From Staphylococcus sp. CAG:324 (lineage in GTDB: Bacteria > Bacillota_I > Bacilli_A > ML615J-28 > CAG-313): DNA of 64,000 nucleotides. Made by a program: the position numbers and the translations under genes. The notes beneath the pieces were generated by a model. It was not told the origin of the DNA. It did no database searches and was given only the letters and a program-made list of their open reading frames with translations. Location of the stretch: NCBI GenBank assembly GCA_000433035.1, contig FR890813.1, positions 13,185 to 77,184 of the forward strand, given 5' to 3'. This document shows, in pieces, positions 53,255 through 62,487 of this stretch (position 1 is its first letter; the number at the start of each line of letters is the position of its first letter).

Positions 53255-56200
53255 TTATTTACAATACATCCCTTCAACAATAGTTGACAAAGTGATTGTT
53301 TCTGATGTTGTTCCGTTATCAATAGTTACAGTATAAGTAACAACCTCCGTATATAATGGTTGCTCAACGACACGACCATTATTATTAACCGCAGTAGTTT
53401 CTGTATCCAATTCAAAAGTAAATTGATAATCTTTATATTTAGTCAACATATCATATTCATGTTCAACCATTTCAATAAATTTCCACCAAATTTCAAGATC
53501 ATTTTCAAGAAGTGGTTGTGGACAATCTTTTGCAGAATAGAAATGATGTCCCTTAACACGAGTAATATCTAAATCATTTTCTAACATCAGTTTTGCAACA
53601 AGTTGTGCAGTTCTTTGCCATGTATACCATAAATTAGATTCAGGGTTTACTGCAGATTCAATACCAATTGAATTCAAATTACCACCTTTTGAACAAATTC
53701 TACCTTCTGCAACTTGTGAATAACACCACCAAGTTGTACCCATATAATATTGTCCATCAACAATCTTAAATGCAAGACCCATATCGTTTATCCATTTACT
53801 ATCTGTTACCTTTTTAGTCGCTGCAGTAGTTCCTTCTGGAACACTAATTGTTGTCTCAGTACCATTGATAGAGAATTTAGAATTAGCAGTAATACCAAAT
53901 ACAGGATATACTGGATCACCATCTTTATATGTTACACCAGTTGGGAACCATTCAAATTTAACACTCGTTCCATCACCAGCATGATATGCAACATATGAAT
54001 CATCTAATACACTAAATACTCCATCATTACCAGTAACATAATGAATAGATGTTGATGTATTAGTAGCAAAATAATTTGCATTAGCAGAAGCAGTTGAACC
54101 TTTAGCCATATTACCAGTATAGTGAACAGTTATAAATTCAATACTACTCATCTTGCCACCATGATTCTTTTCATTCGCATTAGCAGTTGCATAATATTGA
54201 TCGTTAATTGTAAGTGGCTCATTATATAATAATTTACTTACGCTACCAACGATATCACGATAATATGCAGGAGTTCCAGCGCCAATACCTAAATCATAAC
54301 TCAAGAAAGCATTACTTTCATGTGCACTTAAAACATATTTTAATGCATCAGATAAATTAGAATCTAATACAGTAACAACAAAATCCTGATAAATATTTGC
54401 GTCGTCTGCTAATGCAACACGAATAACTGCTTGTCCTGCTTTTAGACCCGTTACGGCACCAGCATCAACACTTGCAATTTCTGGTGTTAAACTTGACCAA
54501 ACCAAATTAACTTTAGAACCATCACGTTTTACATAATCTGCTAATAATAAGATTGATTTGCCTATTTCCACATAAGAATTTGTTTCATAGTTGATATCAA
54601 AATGATCAGGAGAATAAACCTCAAATGTAAATTCATCAGTTTTGCCACTTGGAGAAAGTGAAGTCATTTTAATAGTTACTGTACCATTTGATACAGCAGT
54701 AATTAATCCTTTGTTATCCACAGTTGCAACACTAGTATCACTACTTTCAAATTTAACAGCTTGAATATTCGCATTAGATGGATTAATTGACCATTCTAAT
54801 TGATATGTTTCATATCTCTTTAATTCTGTAATTTTATTATCAATAGAAACAGATTCAACAGGTGTAGCCTCAACAAATTTAGCATATACAGTAATTGTAT
54901 CTTCTACAGTTGTAACAACTTCTCCTGTAAATTCAGGATTTGTGTACCAACCAACAAATTTATAATTTTCAAGATATGCAGTTGGAAGAGTAACAGTGCC
55001 TTTGTTATTTAAATATTCCGTATTTTCAGCTGCACTTAATTTATCCCAGAAACCATGAGCATTTTCATAAATAGAATGATCAACTGAAGAATATGATGAA
55101 CCTGGTCTAATAGTAGTTCCTATTAAGAAAGCTCTAAATGCATAGGATAAACCATAAGTAGCATCGCCAGTATAAGCATTATTATTTATTAGAGCAGTTA
55201 AACCTAATACATTACAATTATTAGATGCTAAATCTCTTTTAGATAATTCTAATAAATATTCAGCTAACCATAACCATTTTCCACGAATATTTGTACCATC
55301 TGATAAAACCTTTGTAAAGAATGTATGATAATCGATATCTGCAAAAGCTCCAGTTGGTATATCAGCAGTTGTTTGATATGATTTACCCATTGCTTCATTA
55401 TAATCTTTTAAGAAATCAGCTAATAATGCATCACGATCCTCATAAATCAAACTTCCACCATTTAATACATAATTAATAGTATATCCATCAATTTCAGTCC
55501 AAGAAGCATAAACCATAAGATCGCTATTAGTATATTCATTCACTTTAGTAACTGGATTAATACATTCAGGTTCAAGATACCAACCATTAAATTTCAAATA
55601 TCTATCATCATATGTAGGAGTTACAAGATCAAATGAATCACTTACATGTACTAAAACTTCTGGTTGATCTATGGTTGCATCAACATCACCAATAACATAT
55701 GTTAAAGTAACCGTTTGTTTAGACCATTTTGCATATAATGTACAATCACTTTCAATTACTTTAACTGGATTTCCAGTTAATTCTGGATTATCATACCAAC
55801 CTTCAAATACATAATAAGGTCTATATGGTGTTAACAATGTATTTGTATCTACATCTTTATATTCTGTTTCAATTAAGTTCCAGAAACCATCTGCATTTAC
55901 AAATAAACTATAATCAACAGGACTAACACTGAACCAGAAATTTCCTATTGTTTTATTTACAAATCCAGCAAAATCTCTTGTTAAGAACCATTTATTATCT
56001 GGATCGCTACCATCTCTATCATTTAAAACTTTATTATAGAAATCAGGAGCTTTTTCATGTTTATCTGTACTTGCAATAAATTCAAATAACCATTTCCATT
56101 TTGCCCACATTGCATCATCTTTAATTAAAGCGTTAAATTCTGCTTCTCTTGCAGCAGTTGTAAAATTAGCAGCAGTTATAGTCTTTCCTGCAATTGAAGA

Positions 56201-59200
56201 AAAATCTGATAAGAATTCTGCAATTAAAGCATCACGGCTATCCCATTTTGTATTACCACCATTTAAAACATAAGTAACATCAAAATTAATAGTTTCATCT
56301 TGCCATAAAGCATATAAAGTTATATCCTCTTCTGCATCTTTAGAAATTTCTGTTATTGGATTACCTAAACCTTCAGCATTGTCAAACCATCCTAAGAATT
56401 TATATCCATCTTTAGTAGGAACAACATTACTCAAATCCACTCCTACTGTCACAACATAGTTTGTAGGTGCATCTTCAGATAAAGTTCCACCATCTAAAAC
56501 ATAGTTAATATTTTTATAATTATATGCAGTCCATTTTGCATACAAAGTAATATCATTTTTAACTGATGATTCAATAATGGTTATTGGATTACCTGTCAAT
56601 TCAGGATTATCATACCAACCAGCAAAGAATGCACCATCTTTAATAGCCTCTACTAAATTAACTGAAGTTCCTTCTTTAAAGGAAATTGGAGCATTCTCAG
56701 GTAAGGTTCCACCATCTAAAACATAATTAATATTATATACAGGAATTTCTTGATACTTAGCATAGACTGTTACATTTCCTTGTAGTGTTCCTGGCAATAT
56801 CATAAATGGATTGTCAGATAAATCTTCATTTAAACACCAACCAATAAAATAATGATCTGTTAATCTTGCAAATGGAAGAAGTTCTGCTTTACCATTTACT
56901 CTTTGTGTATTATAACCTTCAGGAAGTGACCCACCATTAGCGAAATATTTAATTCTATATGTAACTAGAGTATTAACATATTCATTGTATAATAATGCAC
57001 GATTATCTTCACTTACCGCCATATTTTCATCTGCAGTTACATTGCTACCTGCTACACCAGTTGGAACAGAAGTTGCAACATTACCATCTTTATCTAAATA
57101 TAAATTATTATCAAAAATAATTTGACCAGTTGAGTCTTCAACAAGATAATTTGAAACACCTTTAAAAGTATTATATTTTACATTCATTGTTCCAGATGCT
57201 GTTCTAAAAATAAAGTTACTAGAAGCAGGATTTACAAAATAATTATCAAAAACATTAATTACCAATGCATCATTTCCTGTTGTAGAAACACGTAGCATAC
57301 CAAAAGTACTAACGCTTCCATATGTATCAACCATATTACCTATAAAGTCAATACTTTTAACATTTATACCATTTTGGCCTTTTAACCATAAGAAAAATTG
57401 TGTAATATTTGTAATTTTATTATTTAAATAAGCAATCTTTCCTCCTGCAGCAACTTGTTCAAATCGAATAAAACTATTATATTTATCTACTAAACAATTT
57501 TGGATTAAAATATCTTGAGTTGTAGTAGTTGCATATATAAAATTATTATCAGATCCTTGAAGTTTAACACCATCAAATGCAAGATAGGCTGATGCTAAAT
57601 CAACTCTCTCAGTGTTAATTATTGCTTCTTCTTGACGGTTGTCATACCCACTTATTCCTTCATTTGGTCCAACAATTTTAATGTTTTTACTTAATGTACC
57701 TCCAAGTGAATATTCACCAGCTACTAATCTTATAACAGAACCATCTTTTGCTGCAGCAATAGCATCTTGTAAAGTTTTATATGCTTCAGGATTATTAGCA
57801 TCAACTAACAATTCAGATAATTCTTTATCATACACTTGAATATTTTCTTCCCAACATGCATAATAAGTTCCATCTTTTGTAACAACTGTTACCATTTCGC
57901 CTACACATTCAGGATTATCATACCATCCTTTAAAAATGTGACCTTCTTTAACAGGAGTAGGAAGTAATGCTCCATATTCTAAAATCAAAGGAGTAGTCAA
58001 ATCAGTACCTACAAGATGTATTTCAAAAGTCTTTATTACTAACTTAGCATATAAAGTTACCTTACCAATAGAATTTTCATCTATTTTTGTAATTTCTTTT
58101 GAATAATTACTATCTAAATACCATCCCTTAAATTCATATCCTTCTTTAAAAGCAGTAGCAGTAATTAAAAGTCCAACACCTTGAATATATTGCACCTCTG
58201 CATTTTCAGAAAGAGTAGCACCATTTAATACATATTCAATAGAATGTTTTACTTCAACATCACTTGATTCATATTTAGCATATAGAGTTTGATCACCTAT
58301 TGTTCCTTCTTCTATTGCAGAAATTGCTGAACCAGTAAATTCACTATTTTGATACCAACCAACAAATTTTTGTCCTTCTGGAGCGGTTGGAATTGGAAGT
58401 TCAAATGGTAATGTCTCTAAAGTAAATTCAGCACTTACTGGTTTTTCTTCATAAACTGCATCTGGAGCAAAATCTAATGCTTTATTTAAAATAGCCTCAT
58501 CAGCATAGTTAGCTGTCTCCCAATATGCATTACCAGAACGATATTGCATTGCTTGTACAAATCCTTTAAATGCATAGTAGAAAGCATAAGTTTCATCATC
58601 AACTTCTTTACATGTAGCAGGATTTTTATATTTAGCTAAAATTCTTGGATATTCACCTGAAGTATTTACTGCTAATAAATATTCTAAGAACCAAGCATAC
58701 TTTTCATACATATTTACACCATTAACATTTGATAAATAGAAAGTACCAAAATTACGATCGGCAGCAGATGGCCAAGCAGATGTACCAAGATCTGCAGGAG
58801 TATTATATGTTACCCCTGTATAAGAAGAGTAATCTTTTAATAAATCTTCAATTATTTGTTCAAGATTATCATAACCACTTACTCTAACAGTCTCAACTGG
58901 AAGAGCTCCTTCTCCAACTTCATATGTAACAGTATAAGTTACAGCTTCCCAACAAGCATATAAAGTTATATCACCTTTATCTTGTGCTGTAATTTCTGTA
59001 ACACCTTTAGTACATTCAGCATCTAAATACCAGCCTTGGAATGTATAACCTGGTCTTGTTGCACCTTTAAGTGCTACTCCAGTTTCCTCAACATATGAAG
59101 TAGGTGCACCTTCTTCTAATACACCACCATCTAATTCATAATGAATATTAAAAGTATCAAAATGAATTGTTGAATCAGACCATCTTGCATATAACTTAAT

Positions 59201-62200
59201 ATTGCCAATATTATCAACTGTCAATTTATCAATTTTACCATTTTTAAGATCAGAATTTGTATACCAACCAATAAATGTAGCACCCTCTTTATTTGGTGTT
59301 GCAAGTTCAAGTGGTAAATCTAAAATGGTATACTCATATTGTGCTTCAATACCAATTTGAATATCTTTAGTTGGACATACTGCCCATAGTGCTTCACTAT
59401 CAACATTCTCAAAATTCATTGAAATTGGAGAAATTTTTGTTAAATGAGTTTGTTGTAAGAAAGCAGCAAAATTTGATCTTGAATATTTATTGAAGTTAGC
59501 AGCGCCAGCAGATAACATTAAATAAGCTTTTCCACTATAACCAACCTCTGTAGCCATATCGGCAACAAAATTCAATAACCAATTCCACTTTGTAGCCATT
59601 TCTTCATTTTTGAAGAAACCATAAAGTCCATATTGATTAGATTTTCCATAGAATGACTCAGCGGTAATACCACTTATTCCAGTAAAACTTGAATAATCAT
59701 TTATAAATTCTAAAACCAATTCATCAAATGTTGCATATAATGGTGCAACACTATCAGTTAAGAATTCTCCACCATTTGTTTCATATTCAATTTTGTATGT
59801 TTCTAATTCCCATAAAGCATATAATACCACACCTTCAGAACGACCAGAAGCAATACTTGTTACCTCTTTTGTACATTCGATATCTTCATACCATCCTTTA
59901 AACATATAACCAACTTTAATTGGAGTAGGAAGTATTGCTAACCCATCTTTTGCTACAAATGTTGTAGGAGCACCTTCTGGTAAAACTCCACCATCTAATT
60001 GATACTCAATATCTAATTCAGCATCTGGGTTATACCATTTTGCCTCAAGAACTAAATTACCTGTAGTTCCTTTAGATATTTTTTCAATTTTTTCGCCATT
60101 TAAGAACCAACCTAAGAATACAGAACCCTCTTTAGTTGGTGTAAGTAAAATTACCTCATCATTAACTGTATATGTATATTGAGGTCCTACTGCACCTTCT
60201 TTTAAAAGAAGTGACCAAAAACCATTAGCTAATTCATCATTTGTATAATCGGCACTTGCTGGCCATGAAGCACGATGATCTTCAAATAAGAAAGCACCAA
60301 GCGAATATCTCCAATAAGCTTCACTACCACTTTCTAAACTTGCTTTAGCATCTGTGGCAGTGTAAATAATATATTCTTTTAGCCATGCCCATTTAGCACC
60401 GTATTCCTCACTAGAAAAGATACCATAAATTGCTGTAAACACATTGGCAAAGCCAACTTGAGTTCCACTATCATCTACCATACAATTTGGTTTCTTATCC
60501 TTATTATAATATGCCATTGCATCAGTTAAGAAATCGTCAACCATTTCTTCACGACTAGAATATAAATAAATATCAAAAAGCCCACCATTTAAGTTATATT
60601 CAATTGTATATTCAACTATTTCCCATTCAGCAACAAAATTAAGATCACTAGTTGTTCCTTTAACAATTTTTTCAACTTTTTCACCATTCAAGAACCAACC
60701 TAAAAATGTATATCCCATCTTATATGCAATTTCTGGTAAAATAATATCTTCTGATTCAACTGTATATGTTTTTGGAACAGAAACTTCTTCTAAATCTACC
60801 ATATATAACCAAAAACCAGTTGTACCTTCTTCAGTTGAATAATCACAACCATAACTTGCATTTCCACCTTTATCACCAGGTGCACAAGCATTCAAGAAAT
60901 TATGTAATTCACCACGAGCCTCTGCTTGATTATCATTTTCATTAAGGGCAGTTTTGCCATTTGCAAGACGATTATCATTTATAAAGTCTAATAACCATCC
61001 CCATTTGCTTCCATATTCAGTACTTGTTAAGAATTTATATCCAGCACTTGAACCATCTGCCATCCAACTTCTTGCAAAGAAATCAGAGCCATCAGCCGCA
61101 ACTGTTTTTCCACTATGTTTGTTAAAATCAACAATGAAATCAGCAACCATCTGATTGCGATCACGGTTATACGGCCATTCAATACCAGTCAAATCTTGCC
61201 ATGAACCACCTACTAAATCAAATGTAATATTATAAGTTGCAATTTCCCATTGAGCAACAAGTTTTATTTCACCAGTTGTTCCTTCCACAATTGAGTCAAT
61301 CTTTTCGTCATCTAAATACCAACCTAAGAAATTATACCCTGTTTTTGTAGGTTCTCCTAAAACTAATGGTAATTTATTCACATCATATGAATCTGGATTT
61401 TCACTAGCATTAATACCTCCATTTAATTCATAAGTAATATCAAATACTGATACTTCCCATTTAGCATATAATGTCATATCACCAGTGGAATTAGCAGCAA
61501 TTTCCGTAATTGGACTACCACTAAATTCAGGATTGTCATACCAACCAACAAAATTATGTCCTAATTTTGTTGCATCTTTTAATATAATCGGAAGATTTAA
61601 TACATTATATCCAGCAGGATTTGTTGGATCATTAGTACCTCCGTTTAGTTCATATGTAATTGCAAAATCAGCTTCTAATACTTCTACAACAAATGTATAA
61701 TCACGATATTGGCTTGAATCTAACTCATCTGTTGCACGTGCAATGATAACTGCCGTACCCTTAGCAACACCAGTGATTACACCATTTTCATCTATAGTTG
61801 CAATCTCAGGATTAGCAGAAGTAAAACTCATTAAAGCATTGCCATACTCAGGAACAAAATGATACTTTAATGTTTGTGTAGTTCCTTTTAGCATATTTTG
61901 TTGTAATGGTTCAAATTCAACTTCTGGAAGTGAATTAGCCACTACTCTTACTGTTGCAACATCATAGGCAACAGGCTTTTCAGAGCAAACAACTTTAATT
62001 ACTGTTTCTCCTACTCGTAACCCTTGTAACTTACCGTTAGAGTACGATGCAATTTGATCATCGTATGATGTGTATTCTATAGTTACAGCACCTACGTTTG
62101 ATCCTTTGTTAACTATTGGGGTAACATCAATGGTTTGACCAACTTTTACTTCATATACATCATTATCAAATGATAACCTTACATAGTCATCATTATTTGT

Positions 62201-62272
62201 ACATGCGGCAATACCAAATAGTAGTCCAACAATAGTTAATAATAAGAAAAATCTTTTTCTAATGTTTAACAT
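53255..62272 (-). CDS. Giant modular surface lipoprotein with InlB-type repeats, beta-helix and N-acetylmuramoyl-L-alanine amidase domain
   Basis: A 3005-residue protein. Lipobox GIAAC with Cys24 anchors it outside the membrane. Two BIG2-like Ig domains lie at about 30-200. Sixteen InlB/Flg_new-type beta repeats with the YxLNGG...GYxFxGWY pattern follow. Six carry an inserted 110-140-residue domain (near 364-490, 572-694, 846-969, 1131-1274, 2007-2139, 2276-2416). A right-handed beta-helix region occupies about 1480-1740. Two more BIG2-like domains lie at 2460-2640. The zinc amidase domain (2690-2930) has VHYTG, AYHAGDG, and GHHFYSAKDCPQ with Cys. A 60-residue conserved tail ends the protein; no LPXTG. 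It probably binds and trims peptidoglycan at the cell surface. Composition and single-domain insertion make assembly errors conceivable but the frame is intact. Confidence 0.88.
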   Translation of the reverse strand: MLNIRKRFFLLLTIVGLLFGIAACTNNDDYVRLSFDNDVYEVKVGQTIDVTPIVNKGSNVGAVTIEYTSYDDQIASYSNGKLQGLRVGETVIKVVCSEKPVAYDVATVRVVANSLPEVEFEPLQQNMLKGTTQTLKYHFVPEYGNALMSFTSANPEIATIDENGVITGVAKGTAVIIARATDELDSSQYRDYTFVVEVLEADFAITYELNGGTNDPTNPAGYNVLNLPIILKDATKLGHNFVGWYDNPEFSGSPITEIAANSTGDMTLYAKWEVSVFDITYELNGGINASENPDSYDVNKLPLVLGEPTKTGYNFLGWYLDDEKIDSIVEGTTGEIKLVAQWEIATYNITFDLVGGSWQDLTGIEWPYNRDRNQMVADFIVDFNKHSGKTVAADGSDFFARSWMADGSSAGYKFLTSTEYGSKWGWLLDFINDNRLANGKTALNENDNQAEARGELHNFLNACAPGDKGGNASYGCDYSTEEGTTGFWLYMVDLEEVSVPKTYTVESEDIILPEIAYKMGYTFLGWFLNGEKVEKIVKGTTSDLNFVAEWEIVEYTIEYNLNGGLFDIYLYSSREEMVDDFLTDAMAYYNKDKKPNCMVDDSGTQVGFANVFTAIYGIFSSEEYGAKWAWLKEYIIYTATDAKASLESGSEAYWRYSLGAFLFEDHRASWPASADYTNDELANGFWSLLLKEGAVGPQYTYTVNDEVILLTPTKEGSVFLGWFLNGEKIEKISKGTTGNLVLEAKWYNPDAELDIEYQLDGGVLPEGAPTTFVAKDGLAILPTPIKVGYMFKGWYEDIECTKEVTSIASGRSEGVVLYALWELETYKIEYETNGGEFLTDSVAPLYATFDELVLEFINDYSSFTGISGITAESFYGKSNQYGLYGFFKNEEMATKWNWLLNFVADMATEVGYSGKAYLMLSAGAANFNKYSRSNFAAFLQQTHLTKISPISMNFENVDSEALWAVCPTKDIQIGIEAQYEYTILDLPLELATPNKEGATFIGWYTNSDLKNGKIDKLTVDNIGNIKLYARWSDSTIHFDTFNIHYELDGGVLEEGAPTSYVEETGVALKGATRPGYTFQGWYLDAECTKGVTEITAQDKGDITLYACWEAVTYTVTYEVGEGALPVETVRVSGYDNLEQIIEDLLKDYSSYTGVTYNTPADLGTSAWPSAADRNFGTFYLSNVNGVNMYEKYAWFLEYLLAVNTSGEYPRILAKYKNPATCKEVDDETYAFYYAFKGFVQAMQYRSGNAYWETANYADEAILNKALDFAPDAVYEEKPVSAEFTLETLPFELPIPTAPEGQKFVGWYQNSEFTGSAISAIEEGTIGDQTLYAKYESSDVEVKHSIEYVLNGATLSENAEVQYIQGVGLLITATAFKEGYEFKGWYLDSNYSKEITKIDENSIGKVTLYAKLVIKTFEIHLVGTDLTTPLILEYGALLPTPVKEGHIFKGWYDNPECVGEMVTVVTKDGTYYACWEENIQVYDKELSELLVDANNPEAYKTLQDAIAAAKDGSVIRLVAGEYSLGGTLSKNIKIVGPNEGISGYDNRQEEAIINTERVDLASAYLAFDGVKLQGSDNNFIYATTTTQDILIQNCLVDKYNSFIRFEQVAAGGKIAYLNNKITNITQFFLWLKGQNGINVKSIDFIGNMVDTYGSVSTFGMLRVSTTGNDALVINVFDNYFVNPASSNFIFRTASGTMNVKYNTFKGVSNYLVEDSTGQIIFDNNLYLDKDGNVATSVPTGVAGSNVTADENMAVSEDNRALLYNEYVNTLVTYRIKYFANGGSLPEGYNTQRVNGKAELLPFARLTDHYFIGWCLNEDLSDNPFMILPGTLQGNVTVYAKYQEIPVYNINYVLDGGTLPENAPISFKEGTSVNLVEAIKDGAFFAGWYDNPELTGNPITIIESSVKNDITLYAKWTAYNYKNINYVLDGGTLSEDAPTNYVVTVGVDLSNVVPTKDGYKFLGWFDNAEGLGNPITEISKDAEEDITLYALWQDETINFDVTYVLNGGNTKWDSRDALIAEFLSDFSSIAGKTITAANFTTAAREAEFNALIKDDAMWAKWKWLFEFIASTDKHEKAPDFYNKVLNDRDGSDPDNKWFLTRDFAGFVNKTIGNFWFSVSPVDYSLFVNADGFWNLIETEYKDVDTNTLLTPYRPYYVFEGWYDNPELTGNPVKVIESDCTLYAKWSKQTVTLTYVIGDVDATIDQPEVLVHVSDSFDLVTPTYDDRYLKFNGWYLEPECINPVTKVNEYTNSDLMVYASWTEIDGYTINYVLNGGSLIYEDRDALLADFLKDYNEAMGKSYQTTADIPTGAFADIDYHTFFTKVLSDGTNIRGKWLWLAEYLLELSKRDLASNNCNVLGLTALINNNAYTGDATYGLSYAFRAFLIGTTIRPGSSYSSVDHSIYENAHGFWDKLSAAENTEYLNNKGTVTLPTAYLENYKFVGWYTNPEFTGEVVTTVEDTITVYAKFVEATPVESVSIDNKITELKRYETYQLEWSINPSNANIQAVKFESSDTSVATVDNKGLITAVSNGTVTIKMTSLSPSGKTDEFTFEVYSPDHFDINYETNSYVEIGKSILLLADYVKRDGSKVNLVWSSLTPEIASVDAGAVTGLKAGQAVIRVALADDANIYQDFVVTVLDSNLSDALKYVLSAHESNAFLSYDLGIGAGTPAYYRDIVGSVSKLLYNEPLTINDQYYATANANEKNHGGKMSSIEFITVHYTGNMAKGSTASANANYFATNTSTSIHYVTGNDGVFSVLDDSYVAYHAGDGTSVKFEWFPTGVTYKDGDPVYPVFGITANSKFSINGTETTISVPEGTTAATKKVTDSKWINDMGLAFKIVDGQYYMGTTWWCYSQVAEGRICSKGGNLNSIGIESAVNPESNLWYTWQRTAQLVAKLMLENDLDITRVKGHHFYSAKDCPQPLLENDLEIWWKFIEMVEHEYDMLTKYKDYQFTFELDTETTAVNNNGRVVEQPLYTEVVTYTVTIDNGTTSETITLSTIVEGMYCK

Positions 62273-62304
62273 GTTATTCTCCTTTTCGCTTGAATTTACA
62301 CTTT

Positions 62305-62333
62305 ATTATATCACTTTTTAAAAAAACAAGCAA
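62305..62333 (-). promoter_or_regulatory. Promoter of the giant surface lipoprotein gene
   Basis: On the minus strand TTGCTT (62333-62328), a 17-base spacer and TATAAT (62310-62305). AAGGAGA precedes the ATG at 62272. Confidence 0.7.
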
Positions 62334-62342
62334 GCGTTTTCA
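62329..62342 (-). promoter_or_regulatory. Possible cre (CcpA) site over the -35 box
   Basis: TGAAAACGCTTGCT on the minus strand matches the cre consensus TGWAANCGNTNWCA at 12 of 14 positions. Overlap with the -35 would give carbon-catabolite repression. Confidence 0.3.
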
Positions 62343-62424
62343 TTTTTTTATTATTTTTTTTTGCTTTTCCATCCTAATTTTAATTTTTTTATAATAAAAT
62401 TATTAATTTTACCTATCTATTTAG

Positions 62425-62486
62425 AACAAAAAACTCTGCATTTAAAACGAAAAATTATGTTTTTCGCTTTTATGCAGAGTTTAAAA
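62425..62486 (-). terminator. Terminator of the upstream surface amidase gene
   Basis: AAACTCTGCAT (62433-62443) pairs perfectly with ATGCAGAGTTT (62474-62484), with an inner CGAAAAA/TTTTTCG stem; a T-rich tract follows on the minus strand. Confidence 0.8.
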
Positions 62487-62487
62487 A

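Noticed and set aside
53255..62272. DNA repeats in the giant gene as a CRISPR array or tandem satellite
   Set aside because: The repetition is at protein level, divergent, in one continuous frame, with no uniform repeat and spacer lengths.
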